From contig CM055881.1 of the NCBI GenBank assembly GCA_029582165.1, positions 18,649,094 through 18,713,093 of the forward strand: a DNA stretch of 64,000 nt. Direction: 5' to 3'. How positions within the stretch are numbered: position 1 is the first letter of the stretch; every line of letters begins with the position of its first letter. The stretch comes from Portulaca oleracea. Taxonomy: Eukaryota > Streptophyta > Magnoliopsida > Caryophyllales > Portulacaceae. The notes beneath the pieces were generated by a model. It worked only from the letters and a program-made list of their open reading frames with translations. It was not told the origin of the DNA and searched no databases. Below, piece by piece: positions 11,273 to 23,186 of the stretch. A program made the translations under genes and the position numbers.

Positions 11273-13845
11273 TGTAACACCCCCATGTTATAAACCACCA
11301 TATTAAGCTAATGACTCACTTAACCTAATGATTATCATAGCGGAATTAGCACCCGAGGGTATTACCGCCGTCCACGGAAGTGGATAAGGCTATACTCTAT
11401 CCCAAAACATGTAAACCTTAGCATGAGATTAACTTAAAAACACCATAAACCACTATTATACATACTGACTAAAACAAGTCCTTAAAGAAATAAACATTAA
11501 CCCAATATTATACATAACCATTTTAAAAACAAATCTCCTTCATTTGAATCAAGTGGCTTCCCAAATCACCTTTGTTGACTTACGCAGCCCTAGGAGTTCG
11601 TCCTTCTAATGCCTTGCCTTTACCCTTAGTTGAATTTCCTAAAAACGAAAATAGAAAACTTCAAAGAGTGAGATAAACTCAGTACGTATACCCCCATAAT
11701 GTAAGAACCATTTCAAAATTTAATTTAGCTATTAGCGCGGTTCCAAATTCATTTAAAACAATGTAAACAACAATAACGATAACAATAATCGATAAACAAG
11801 AAACATAACTTGTCATAACATAAGTCATAACTTAACTTATAACCATAAAACTATACTTGAATCATCATAAGGCGTAGCTTAGTTTATAATGTAAATCATA
11901 ACTTGAACCATACCCGATATCTTAAAACATAAAATATAAAGTAGCTTAAGACATAACATAAACCATAACATATACAAAAATACCATGACCTAACTCATAT
12001 CTTAACGTATACTTGATCTTTACAAAAAAACTATTAATTAAAAACCAACCTTGAGAGTTCCTTCCTTTGAGCATATCAAAAACATAGTTTAGGAGACTTG
12101 TAAATCATACATAAACTTGATGTAACCACACATTGATTTAAACATAACCTTGACTTTGAATTGCCATAAATCATGGTTTGTATTCCTTAGTATATAGTTC
12201 ATAACTTGTACTTTGATCTAAATAACTTGGATAACTTAGAATACTTAAAACTTGGTTCCCCCTATCACTAACTTGAAGGTCCCCTACTTGCGATCATCGG
12301 CTAAACCTCCATATGCGCATGCCCGGACTGATAGGGAGATCCGGATGGTATCTTGTACTAGCCAGATTTCCATGGGGTGCACTTATGGCACGAATAACCT
12401 GGTGTGCACTAAGGCACGGTATAATAGTGTGCACGAGGCACGGTAATATGGTGCGCTCAGAGGCACAGTAATATGGGTGGGGCCTTTATTTAGGTGGGAA
12501 AAACTTGAAAACTTTACTTGTTTTAATCTTGTTATAACTTGTTTCTTACATGGCTTATCCATAACATAAACTTATTTGTAACATACTCTTTTGGATTAAA
12601 CTTGCCCTTAAGTGAAACTTCACTCATGAAAAACCTTTACTAACCAAAGTACTTATTGAACATAAAATACATATCATAAAGGATAAGTAGCATAAATCTT
12701 TAGGGTAAGATAACTTACTCATGCCCTTAAACTTTACTCTTGCCCTTAAACTTTACTCTTGCCCATAAATCCAAGTAAAAAGACTTGATTAATAAACTTG
12801 AACATGTCGTACATACTTTGCTTAAATCACAGGAAAATCAGCGTAATGAAAGATACTTGATTATAAATAAAATTTAAAGTTAACTCTTAAAACTACAGGC
12901 AATATGCGTACCTTACAAGTTGAACCCACACTTTAAGCGACTTGAAAAGTTTGACTGGACTCAAACAGGGAGCAGCAACGACCTCTTGGACCACACATAA
13001 GAGAGAGAAGAAGTGATGCGTTGGGGTTCTTGCTTGTGGCATGACGAGCGGCCAGGAAGTAGCGATGGTCGCCGGCGCAAGACTCTAGCCGAGGCAGAGG
13101 GTCGAGAGAGAGAAACATGCAGTGAGGGTGAGAGATGGTGGCGATGGTGCGGTGGTGCGGCAATTGTCGACAGGAGATGATGGTGGCGGTGGTGCGACAC
13201 CGTGGGCTGCTAGTCGGCGGTCGACGATCTAGCAGGAGGTGGGCAGAGGGAGGAGGTGCGGCAGGAGATGAGGAAGAAAGAGTGAGAGGAAGGAGATGGT
13301 CTTCTACCTTACTGTTTCATGCGTGAAAAGGAAAGGAATTAAGGGAATTGGGTTCAATTTATTAAGACCCAACACTCTAAATATAACCACATTAAATCTT
13401 CCCTTCTCAATATTAAGTGCTAATTTTATTCCCACTAAAATCCAATATACTAATATAAAGTCACGGGATAACAATTCAGAACATTAAAATAATAAGAGGA
13501 AGATTTGAAATAGAATGGGGAAAGTGAACTAAATCGACCCTTAAATAAATTAAGGGATGAAAAGTATGATTATAATAATATCATTATTATTATTGATGAT
13601 ACCGACGCATCGGTCTACTCGATAAAACTTGGCCAGGTAAGTAACCCGAATATCCCGGGAGTAATTTGAATAGATGAAATTATCACTTAGCTAATTTATA
13701 ATATTATACTGAGCTGACGACAGTCGTTGCTCTGCTCGAGTCTTGCAAAAAAACACAAACAATTAACTTGAAATAAAATGCACGATTTAGTTAATTAAAC
13801 TCATTGATTAGCTTAATTACGTTGGGTTAAGGTCTGGTTATTACA
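11273..13845. mobile_element. solo LTR 1 (2.57 kb, long-LTR Ty3/gypsy-like)
   Basis: It starts TGTAACACCC and ends GGTTATTACA, flanked by CTAGT on both sides (11268-11272 and 13846-13850). There is no internal coding region, primer-binding site or second LTR. The length and the TGTAACACCC start fit long-LTR chromovirus families such as Tekay/Del; that family assignment is inference. It resembles the LTR at 41274-44863 in its ends, in a CCTACTTGCGATCATCGGCT block and in a cluster of GTGCACTAAGGCAC palindromes (12377-12466). It is best explained by LTR-LTR recombination that removed the internal part. Confidence 0.85.
12377..12466. repeat. palindrome cluster GTGCACTAAGGCAC in solo LTR 1
   Basis: There are four imperfect palindromic units: GTGCACTTATGGCAC (12377), GTGCACTAAGGCAC (12404), GTGCACGAGGCAC (12429) and GTGCGCTCAGAGGCAC (12451), spaced about 22-27 bp apart. 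The second solo LTR carries the same motif at 42219-42327. Confidence 0.8.
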
Positions 13846-14289
13846 CTAGTTTTGGTTACGCTCAATTTGTTAAAGCCATTGAAACGATAGATGAGGCCAA
13901 AGATGTTTCCTCAATGAAAGAGCTTCGATTTTCGTTATTAAAGCGGCAAGATTTCATAAAATTGGACACAAAGCTTCCGTGCTCATGGGATGTGGTAGGA
14001 TTCTTATGATGAATCGTGACAAAAATTTACCTAAATCACAACTTATACTATATGCTTGGGCAGATGATATACAAAAGTGGGAGGATGTAACCAAAGACAC
14101 AAAGGCACTAGCTAATATAACTCAGTACAAATTGTGTGATTATTAAACTGAGGATCATTGGGATTCTGATGTGTCTATTGACGCGCTTTTAAAGAGGGGA
14201 TGGGGAAGGAGGAGGAGATGAAAAAGATCGCGACGAAGAAGTAGACCTTCTAATGAAGTTATGCATCTTACTATATTCCACAGTGTTAC

Positions 14290-15055
14290 AAAGGCAAATC
14301 CAGCACCTAAATTTAGAGGGGTCAAAATTTAAAGTTGAGTAGTTGAAAATCTACATCTAATTCGCAAAATTTAAAATTTAAATATTAAAATTAAATACAA
14401 ACAAATCATAAGTATCATATGCTATGAAATATATTGAATATAAAATATATTGGTATATATAATATACACAATCTTTTCTTCAATTTTTACATTTTAACTT
14501 AAATAAGAAAGTAGCTATGAACTACACCTAACTAAACCAAATTCAAGTAATTGGCATCACATTCAAATATGATCAAGTTTTTCAAATATTGAATTGTATA
14601 AACATAAAATATTATTCATAGACACAAAAGTCCAAAACAGTAACCACAAATCAACACAAACACAAGTAATGATTAACAAATGCAACATAAGTTGACAAGT
14701 TATTGATCCAAACAATCAAATTAATCTAAAATAATCAAAGATTCAAGATTTCTTGTAAATTTGACAAATAAAAATAAAAATAAAAATAAATCTATAAATA
14801 AAAATTGTATTTTCTTAGAAGTAAAACTATCTTCAGTTATATTTAATACTTCACAAAATTAAAATTAAGTTAACATAATAAAGTCTTAGATAATTAAAAT
14901 ACTAAACTGACTGCTGAAACAATTGACATTTTATGAATTTTAACAAATATTATTTAATTACTTTAGTGTAAAAACATTAATATATATTTTCTTTTTTTCA
15001 AAAAAGCGGGGTCGCTTGATCCCACGTGAACCCACGTTAACTCCACCCCTGGCAG
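14290..15055. mobile_element. possible non-autonomous hAT-like element
   Basis: The left end reads CAAAGGCAAATCCAGCACC then GAGGGGTC. The right end, reverse-complemented, reads CAGGGGTGGAGTTAACGTGG then GACCCCGC. These imperfect inverted ends resemble plant hAT-type CAGGGG(C/T)GGA termini. The interior is AT-rich and non-coding. The flanks (CAGTGTTA and CAGTTTAT) are only weakly similar, so an 8 bp duplication is not demonstrated. Confidence 0.45.
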
Positions 15056-16379
15056 TTTATCGGTACTTTCTCTTTGTAGCTCTTCTAATCTTTGTGTAAT
15101 TCACTGTTGACAGGTCGCTTGATTTTATGCTAATATTCCCAGGTGAGCTGAGCAAGCCAAAAGGCAAGCTGAAGTTGCAAGGTTTGACAACTCGTCATCT
15201 GCTTTGAATATAATTGTATGAGAAAACTAACTCATAACCTCCTATTAACATAATTAAATAACCACAAATTGGAGATTTCATCAAGCCATAAGATTCTTGG
15301 AGGAATTTTATCTTTATGTGTTTCTTCGTTGGGAATGACTTTTTCCCTCATATGTCTACCTTGCAAATTTCTGAGGTTTGTATGAGATGTTTCTCATTTT
15401 TTTGTTTTTTTTTCTTTTGATGGCTAGTGGGCAAAACTTTCAGTATTGGATTGTGTTGAACTTACTGAAACTTATAGCTGTACTCAAATTGTCGTTTGCT
15501 TAATGTGCTTAGTAAGGGTGTAATGTCTTTGAACTTATAGTCCATTAGTGTGTAGTTTATTGTGCACATGAGTGTAGTTTGCACCCTATCTCCTTACATT
15601 TAATTTTTCCACCTAGCCATAGGTGTGTGGCTGCAAGGTGATGTCTTGGAGCTTTTTTTGGTAGCTTTTGAAATAAGTCAACAGATAGTATATGCATCAA
15701 CTCTTAGTGTTTTTGTTTACATATTTGTCCAGAATAATTTAGTTTTATGTTGTACACTGAAATTGTTCATTATTACTTAATTGAACTCATTTGGCATTTT
15801 ACATTTCTTTGAATTCATTTGTGTCTATAACTGGGAACATGGACAGGATGGGATGCTCAGTCTCATTAGTGGTTTCTCTTTTATAGTCATTCAAGGTGAA
15901 ATCAAATTGTGAATGCTGGAGTTTTCGAGTCTAAATAGTACAAAACTTCAGGAAAATGACAGTATGATGAAGCAAAAAGGCTTTAAACTAGGCAAAGAAT
16001 ATTTTGTCATAGAAAAATGTGAATGGTGGAGCGAAGGACGACAATCGTCGTGATATGGATGTTAAGAACTCCAATGATAATCTGGTAGATTCTGATGTTA
16101 AACATGAAATAAGAAACATATTAAGAAGCCGCTCATCCTGCATTTTTGGAATATTGCTTCCGTTGTACATTCGTCTGCAACTGCATTTGTCTATATACAT
16201 GCAAGTGAAGATGGGACGTTCTATTGCATTTTGTGCGAAGTTGAGGTATCATGGTCACTTGATTGTGACTTTGTCTTTACCCATCCCCTTTAATTGTTTC
16301 ATTCACGTAGAGTTACGCCTCATTTTAGATCATGTCATTCTTCCTTGTTGGTTTACAGAAGTAATTGTGACTTTGAATT

Positions 16380-16382
<3 letters not shown>
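15056..16382. other. no recognised gene
   Basis: Ordinary-looking plant DNA. A plus-strand stretch at about 16019-16140 (NGGAKDDNRRDMDVKNSND, then VKHEIRNILRS) looks exon-like by composition. It has no recognised family and opens into non-coding sequence. The longer frame to 16438 is extended by the (TA)n tract and is not credible as a protein. Confidence 0.35.

Positions 16383-16437
<55 letters not shown>
16383..16437. repeat. (TA)n microsatellite
   Basis: This is 55 bp of alternating A and T. It ends exactly where the 34 bp terminal inverted repeat of the DNA transposon begins (16438 onward). Confidence 0.95.
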
Positions 16438-16439
<2 letters not shown>

Positions 16440-17582
16440 AAACGGATCCAGTAGGAATGAACTTTAGGTAGGAAGGTAGGAAGAGAGAATTAGAACCATT
16501 CAAATTAGATCCTGTGGCTGAGATTAAAACCGCCACTCCACACTAAAAACCACTCACACGCGTGAGACAAAAAAATAAAAATAAAAAAGGCAGCCGAATT
16601 AAATTTGTCACGGTTTTCACGGGATTCAGATTGGCACTTTTTTTGTTTCCCTTTTTGGCTCTTCGTGGTGTCTATAGTGATTTGGAGAGAGAAAGTTGAA
16701 GACAATGTTTCTGTCACACATATACATGATCAAAATTCAGCCCCTTTCACCTGATTTTGCACGCAATACCAAATTGAGGTCAGGACGCAACGAGATACTC
16801 GATCCCCCAGGCACGGTCAACAATGTCGGAGGTGTGTGCTTATTTTTTGTGCTTTGTATGCTCGCCGGAAGTGTCACTCTTTGTCGGCAGTGTTGTTTCA
16901 TAATGTAATGGATTTATTGACTTGTGTGTGGCTAATGCGTAACTGAGACAAAGTAAGGAGGCGGTTGAAAGAGGTAATGTGGTTGTGGAGAAGATTGACA
17001 CCCGTTTTTCGATTGGATTGGGCTAAGCGGGGGTGAATCTATGTTATAGCCTTTACGGGAGGGAAGGTTTGTGTAAATTTGGTCAATTTTCTCGAATTAT
17101 CTGTTGCATATATTGTTATGTGTGTGGCCTGTGTCACGGGGATTTGATTGTTTGATTGGGCGTAGGGGGAAGAGGGGGTGTAGTGTTCGTCAGGGCATTA
17201 TTAGCGAGCAATGTGGTCGTGCCTGATTAATGATTGGGGCGGGGATGTGGGCGTGTGTATGTGTGCAGTCGACGTTGAGGTTGTGTGTGCATGGCTTGAT
17301 GGTGTGCAAGATCATAATTGTGGCCCAACCACCATCGATGTGTGGTCATGTGCCAAGAATGTCCGCAACACAAGGGTGGTGCCCGTTAACAACATAATAC
17401 GTTCTCGGTGTGCATGATTGATTGTAATGAACTCACATGAGTACATGTGACCACATAACATATGCAATGTGGTCATGAACCTCACAGTGTGTGTAGTATG
17501 TGGTGTGTCTAGGGGACCAACTCAGTAAACACGTTGTATAGGGGGTAGGTTGTATTTGTAGTTTGTTGCAGCGTGGTTACTG

Positions 17583-17587
17583 GTGGG
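17583..17587. repeat. target-site duplication of the Athila-like element, copy 1
   Basis: GTGGG abuts the TG of the left LTR and is repeated at 30050-30054. Confidence 0.85.
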
Positions 17588-19057
17588 TGTAACGTGGTTT
17601 TAGTACCCCGGTTTTGTCGTTCTCTCTCAGGGAGCTAGGCCTTGGCTAGGTCAATCTGACTTTACGTGAGGTTTAAGGATCACAAGACAACAAGAGGTTT
17701 TCAGGTAAAGGACTGCACAACAGAACGCAAGACGGCTAAGGTTCGGTCAAGAAAGAAACTATGGGTGTCGGAGATTTCGGGATGCAAACAGTAATTAGGA
17801 CGAGGGTTTCACAATCAGGAAGCAATAAATCAATAGAATCAAATGACAGTCCCGTTAAAACAACCCACTGGATTTCCTTTTTCAAGGCAATCCGAATTAA
17901 CTTCCTACAAGTCCTCCACGGACCCGGAGGGTTAGAGGAACGGGACTCTCTAGTTAACCTCTTTCCACTCTCGTGGGCGAGCGTTAACTATCCTAATTCC
18001 CATCTTCCAACGAGTGTTGGATGTATTCAAGAGCTTTCGATCTCGAATACATCCCACTTGAGGGAAGGATAGGATTAGGAAATTGACTCCACAGCGAATT
18101 ACCTCCTAAAATTGTTAACCCAATCCAAATCAATCATTCACATCCTTAGTTTCTCCCTAACCCATAAGGGTTCTAGCCTCTAATCATCTTAACTAACATA
18201 CTAACAACAATAATAACTTCACTATTCATGCTTAAAACAGAGAATATAGATAATCAAAGCAATAATTTAGTAAAAACAAACACCAAACAACAAAAACAGA
18301 GATTGTAAAGTAAATAGATGAATTAAAGAGAGTAAGGGTAAGAAATGCTCATTAATTTGATGCCAATGGAAGGATGATCCAGAATAATAAGAATCCAAGC
18401 TCCAAAATGAGATAAATCTTCAGAATCTCAATAGAATTCCCATAAAATCCATAGCAAATGCAATAAACCAAGTGTAATTACTCACTAATCACTAAGAAAT
18501 CACTCTAATCTCCCTCTAATTGTAAGCTAAAATGTTGATATTACCATAGATAGCTGCTTTCTTAACCTAATCGTTTAAGAGGTAATATATACAACTCAAG
18601 GTGGTTACTCAAAACACAGCACTTTGTATAACAGAATTTCTGAACCCGCAGGGGACCGCAGGTGCGGTCCTCCGAAGCTCAGGCGATTCTTCTCTTCTCC
18701 CTTCGCAAGACCGCGGGTGCGGTCTAGGGGACCGCAGGTGCGGTCCCTCTCGGGTTACTTGCTCCTTGCCCCAGCCTTGGTCGACCACCGCAGCTGCTGT
18801 CTATGGGACCGCAGCTGCAGTCCTCCTCGGCTGGCTTGGATCTTCTTCTTTACTTCGCTTTTGACTCGGTCAAGACCCGTGAAACTTCGGGAGTCCCAAA
18901 ATAGCTCTAAAATAGCTCTTTTTACCACATTTTGAGTAAAAACTCCAAAATCTACAAAATAACAAAAAACGTATTAAAAGTTACGAAATTAAAACACGAA
19001 ACGAGTCAAAAGCCTAAGAATTAAGGCGCTATTTAGACATAAAATTGGGTCTAAACA
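17588..19057 (-). repeat. 3' LTR of the Athila-like element
   Basis: This 1,470 bp repeat begins TGTAACGTGG and ends GGGTCTAAACA in plus orientation. It is highly similar to 28599-30049, differing by scattered substitutions, small indels and one 21 bp palindrome-containing unit. It carries four GC-rich palindromes at 18653-18823. An ORF on plus (17761-18072) lies inside the LTR and is not considered a gene. Confidence 0.92.
18653..18823. repeat. palindrome cluster GGACCGCAGGTGCGGTCC in the 3' LTR
   Basis: There are four near-perfect 18 bp palindromes: GGACCGCAGGTGCGGTCC at 18653-18670, AGACCGCGGGTGCGGTCT at 18708-18725, GGACCGCAGGTGCGGTCC at 18729-18746 and GGACCGCAGCTGCAGTCC at 18806-18823. 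The GC content contrasts sharply with the surrounding AT-rich LTR. Confidence 0.9.
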
Positions 19058-19086
19058 CCCTCCCCCCCCCCCCCACACACTTAAAC
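19058..19086 (-). other. polypurine tract of the Athila-like element
   Basis: On the minus strand, GTTTAAGTGTGTG followed by a run of 13 G, then AGGG, directly precedes the TGTTTAGACCC end of the LTR. In this element class the tract primes plus-strand DNA synthesis. Two further copies of a TAAGTGTG-plus-G-run module lie upstream at about 20245-20267 and 21090-21102. Confidence 0.8.
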
Positions 19087-21200
19087 TTTTGCTCATCCTG
19101 AGCAAAGCAAAACAAGAAACTACCTAGACTAACACAAACTCCTCTGTCGTGGGAGAGAAACGAGTGCATTTAGCGTATGCACCAGCCCTTTGAACCCCCT
19201 GGCAGCCCGGGTGGACAAGATGGACTCGTGAGAGTTTGTAGCGGCTATACCCACAAAAGCCAAAGAAAAAGGAGAGAGGGAAAGTGAAAACAAAACCAAA
19301 GAAAACAAAAGGAAAGAAAAACAAAAGCTTCGCTTCAAGGGATCTCGAAATCTAAATTAGGAAAACGTTATTAAACCTCCAAAAGGAACCGTTATGAGCA
19401 TCTCACGAGCACCTATCCCAAATAAAATTCAGTCTTTGAGATTCTCGATGTCCTACACCTAACGCCAAGCAAAAACCCTTACATGTAAATGTGCTAGTGG
19501 GTTCTAACCAATTCCAGAAGATTCCAAAGACTCATGTCCGAGCTCAAAAACAAAGAAACGAACAAGGAAAAGAAAAGAGTTAACCTTCCTCGCATTTGGT
19601 CGCCATTGGCTTGGTGAGGGTCGTAGGTGATGCAAGGAGAGGCCCCACGCTTTTACGAACACTGGAAGCTTTTCTTTTTGGGGTTGGGTTTTCCCAACAA
19701 TTTTTTTAAGGTCGAGGCTAGCTTTACGGGAATTGCAATGGCCCATAATGCGGGGTTTACCCTCCTAACACGGCTTTTCCATACACTCCTCCGTCGAGAA
19801 TTCGGTATTGGAGGAGCTTAAGGGGCAATAGCGTCGTACCGGTAATACCGGCTCCATGTAAGTCATCTAGCTTTATGGTGGTTTGATGTCGTTCAGCCGA
19901 CTCTCCCCACTTAATCAGATTATTAAACTTTTACTTTCATTTTCTTTCTTTTTGCTTTTGCTTTTGACAACAAGACCCAAGAAACAAAGCAAAAACAAGA
20001 CCCAAGACAGGGTCGAAAACGCTCAGACAGGTTTCTTTTAAAGAAGTTTAAGAACGGTTTCTCAATTTCGACAACAAGACCCAAGAAACAAAGCAAAAAC
20101 AAAGCGAAAACCAAAACCAAAAGAAAACTTTTACGGATTTCACTCTCTTTTTTCTCCTTTTTCACACAAAAATTTTCAAATTTTAGGCAAAAACTAAGAA
20201 AACAAAAACAAAGAGCTAGGTGATCTACCCTTGAAGCAAATATCTCCCCCCCCCCCCCACACTTAAAACTCCACAATGTCCTCATTGTGGGAAGGTGTCA
20301 CAAGAAAAAGGGTAGAGAACCTAGAGAAACAAACAAACAAAACAATTATCCAACAAATGGTGACGACCCGAGCCCACACGGCTCCAACAACAAGATAAAC
20401 CCAACACAGACATTCAAAGGGGTTCACCACCCAAAAGAAAACCAAGCATGCGACGGTTCAAAATAACAATTCACATAAGAATGAGCAAGGTGGAAAGATG
20501 TTACCTCGGACTCTTCATAAATGTTCAAACCGTGATCCGAAGTCGTCGTTCAATTGAACCACAATGATATTAGAGCAAAAGGACGACTTTATACATGACT
20601 AAATCCGCATGCGAGATCGAAAACAAAATTGAAAGAAAACTATCTAACTAAATTTCTAAACAAAGAAGAATTAAAAAGAAGAGAAGAAAACTGTTAACAA
20701 TATGTACATTGTCAATGACAAACCTTATCCCCGAATCTCATTCATTGAGGCGGGAAATAAGGGTGAAACTCATCTCAAACTGACCAAACAAACTTGATTC
20801 ATTTCATTTCATTAAAAACAACCATTCATTACATGTCGTCCCAACCATACATGCCCAAAATACAACCGACACAAGGCAGAATGAACCACCACCGGCCAAA
20901 AGAACAACCAACAACCAACCAAGACATCCCAACTACAGCCGAAAGACAACCAAAATACAACCAAGAGATGACTACCACAAGCCATGCCCAACCAATTTTG
21001 AGAGCAACACCAGAACAAACCAAAAGGACCCGAGACACCAATACGCCAAAACCACAAAGCCTTCCCGTCCAAACCCCCCGATGAGGCACTCCCCCACACT
21101 TACATTTTACAAAGTAAAACATGAAAAACAATGAAAAGGTCAAGTGGGGGCGGGGACACTTACAACCTGTCCCTCAAGCGGATCCTCCCGGAGGAGGATG
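19087..21200. other. non-coding 3' region of the Athila-like element
   Basis: This region lies between the env-like ORF and the polypurine tract and is AT-rich with A-rich tracts. A 33 bp direct repeat (GACAACAAGACCCAAGAAAC...) occurs at 19966-19998 and 20070-20102. Two extra polypurine-tract-like modules lie at about 20245-20267 and 21090-21102. The frames here (for example 19923-20285 minus and 20829-21143 minus) look like composition artefacts. Confidence 0.6.
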
Positions 21201-21203
21201 GGG

Positions 21204-22641
21204 TTAGAACGGAAAGAAGGACGGGTAGTAGGGATTTACATAGTCCGGAGGTGCCGGGATATGACCCTCAACAGTGTAGTGGTGAAAACCCCAATCTCGC
21301 ATGAAGTGGTTTTGTTGGTAGAGGTACTCTTCATGACGCTGCAGATGTTGTCGGATGTTCACGATCTCCTTTTGTTGATCCTCGAGCATCTTCACTTGGG
21401 AACGGAGGAGTTTGTTCTGCTCACGAACCTCAACAATCAAGCTTTTGATTGAAGAGATAACTTGGTTCAGATTACCATGTTGTGCCGAGCTCCCGAGAAT
21501 CTCTTCATGATCACTCTCCTCAAACTCTTCCAACAAACTAGAAACAGGAATAGGTGCACCGCCAATTTTCCTCGGCCAACCATAAAATTATCCGCACGAC
21601 CAATTTTCAGTATTTGCAATATCAAGCCACTCCTCATCATGAGTGGGGTCGAGAGGAATGCGGGTTCTCTTATCGTCATAACCATGATGGTAAACGGTGC
21701 GTGATTGGAGCTCAGAAATTATCTCCATTTGGATCAACAATCCCCTATCAATGGGGATAGGTACATAGCGTGGCTTCCACTTCCGAAGGTAGGCACCAAA
21801 CCCTTGTTTCCGGAGGAAATGACATATGACATGACCCATTCCCAAGTTGGTGAAGTTATCCGTCCTACTCATCTCCCATAACCAATGCAGATTGCACGAC
21901 CCTAAGTTCACTCGGCGCCCCTTCAGAGTGTTGTAAATTATGAAGAGATCTTCCTTACTGACACTCGAGCGTTCCTCATCTCGCCCAAACACTGAATTGG
22001 CAATCACCAAGTGGAATAACCGGACAGCAGGATTACAGAAATGTCGTGCTCGAGATTCTTCAGGGCAATGAAATTTCACACAACCTTCTTCCGAATCAAC
22101 GGGTGCTCTTCTCCAGCAAGTCAAACTCTTCCACGCTTCTTGCTCGTTGAAATCCTCGCACTCCCAGAAATATAACCCATCTTCTGGCAATTCCAAGGCT
22201 TTACAAAATTCTTGAACGGAACAATCTATCTCGCTACTATCCACTCTATAGTTGAAAAGTGCCTCGGGATACCCATCGGTAAAGACTTAAATTGAACTCA
22301 TGAACTCAAGCATGGGCTGGTCTACAATTGGTTCCTTGATGTTGAGAAGTGCTTCCCAAACAAGTACATGAGTGAGAACGTCGAAGCTAGACCGACAATA
22401 GAGAGTATTGATTGTCTCATCATTGTAAATATCCGGAGCGTAGACCTTTCCGCTCTTGGAGCTCATCGTAGCGAGTCTTATGTGGCTCACCACGAAAAAT
22501 AACCTTAGCACGAGGGCAACTCCTTATGAATGTAGCTGGTTGGACTCTTCTCAATTCAAGAGAAGATGACATAAGGGGTGTTGATGGAGAAGGCTTATTA
22601 GGTCGAGCTCTTTTTGGTTTCACCATTCTAGCATAAAACAC
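21204..22641 (-). pseudogene. Athila env-like / ORF1-type protein, broken
   Basis: Three minus-strand segments form one decayed ORF. The N-terminal part (22420-22641) is basic and proline/serine-rich (VKPKRARPNKPSPSTP), then FRGEPHKTRYDELQERK. A middle segment follows (22287-22511). The main block (21588-22244) has FCNPAVRLFHLVIANSVFGR and LFIIYNTLKGRRVNLGS, the pattern of the plant ATHILA ORF-1 family (PF03078 by recollection). A C-terminal coiled-coil-like segment (21204-21536) has SLIVEVREQNKLLRSQVKML. In Athila elements this ORF lies after pol and was proposed as envelope-like; its function is unproven. Stops and frameshifts separate the parts. Confidence 0.75.
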
Positions 22642-23036
22642 TCAAGAACCCTAGGTCTAAACAGAGAAATGTGCACACAACACCCAAAATTAGCAAATAA
22701 TGAACTTTGATTCACCAAGAAGCAAGGAATACCTGATTTGAGGACTTAGGAACTCCTCCTTCCCATTTTCGAACCCCACAATGAACAAAACCCAGATTTT
22801 GAACTTGAAACGCTCCACAAAAGGTGCGAAAATGGTGAAGGCGCAGCTAGGGCACAAAAATCACGAGAAATTGGAGAGTGGGGAAGGAATTTGTGAAGGA
22901 TTTGAAGTATTTGGGGTAAGTTTTAGGGTTTTAGGGGGAGAAAGGGGGTTTTTCGAGTGAGAGGAAAAGAAGAGAAGTGAAAGAAAAATGAGGGAGAAAG
23001 GGGTTTTAGCCCCGACAGAAATCGCAGACTTTCGAG

Positions 23037-23186
23037 GGACTGCAGGTGCGGTCTCCTGCTGGAACCCTCCTCGCAGGAAAAATTACCTCTTGAGACCGTA
23101 GGTGCGGTCTTCTCCTGGACTCCATAAAAAGCTCGGGTTGCCATATCAGGACCGTACCTGCGGTCCTATGCACCGCAGGTGCGGTC
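23037..23186. repeat. palindrome cluster between pol and the env-like ORF
   Basis: Four units share the LTR palindrome: GGACTGCAGGTGCGGTC at 23037, AGACCGTAGGTGCGGTCT at 23093-23110, GGACCGTACCTGCGGTCC at 23149-23166 and CACCGCAGGTGCGGTC at 23171-23186. They lie in the non-coding gap between the integrase end and the env-like ORF start. Confidence 0.88.

Larger units (their letters stand above)
11183..14153 (+). pseudogene. unrecognised reading frame split by a solo LTR
   Basis: A frame starting at ATG 11183 (MIQHSDQQYEIEYFPYS) runs to 11272. It continues in phase after the solo LTR and its duplicated CTAGT, from 13851 (TSFGYAQFVKAIE), through LPCSWDVVG. A frameshift near 13995 is followed by MMNRDKNLPKSQLILYAW and DIQKWEDVTKD, ending at TAA near 14145. 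Removing the LTR restores continuity, so the coding-like sequence predates the insertion. I do not recognise the family. It is low in transposase or zinc-finger features and rich in charged residues. It could be a decayed host exon or a transposon ORF. Confidence 0.45.

Noticed and set aside
16019..16438. 139-codon ORF ending in a (YI)n run
   Set aside because: Its tail is the (TA)n tract and its middle lacks any family signal; only the first 40 codons look exon-like.
18601..18935. Overlapping plus-strand ORFs in the LTR
   Set aside because: They lie within the Athila-like LTR, arise from GC-rich palindromes, and occur in both LTR copies only because the LTRs are duplicates.
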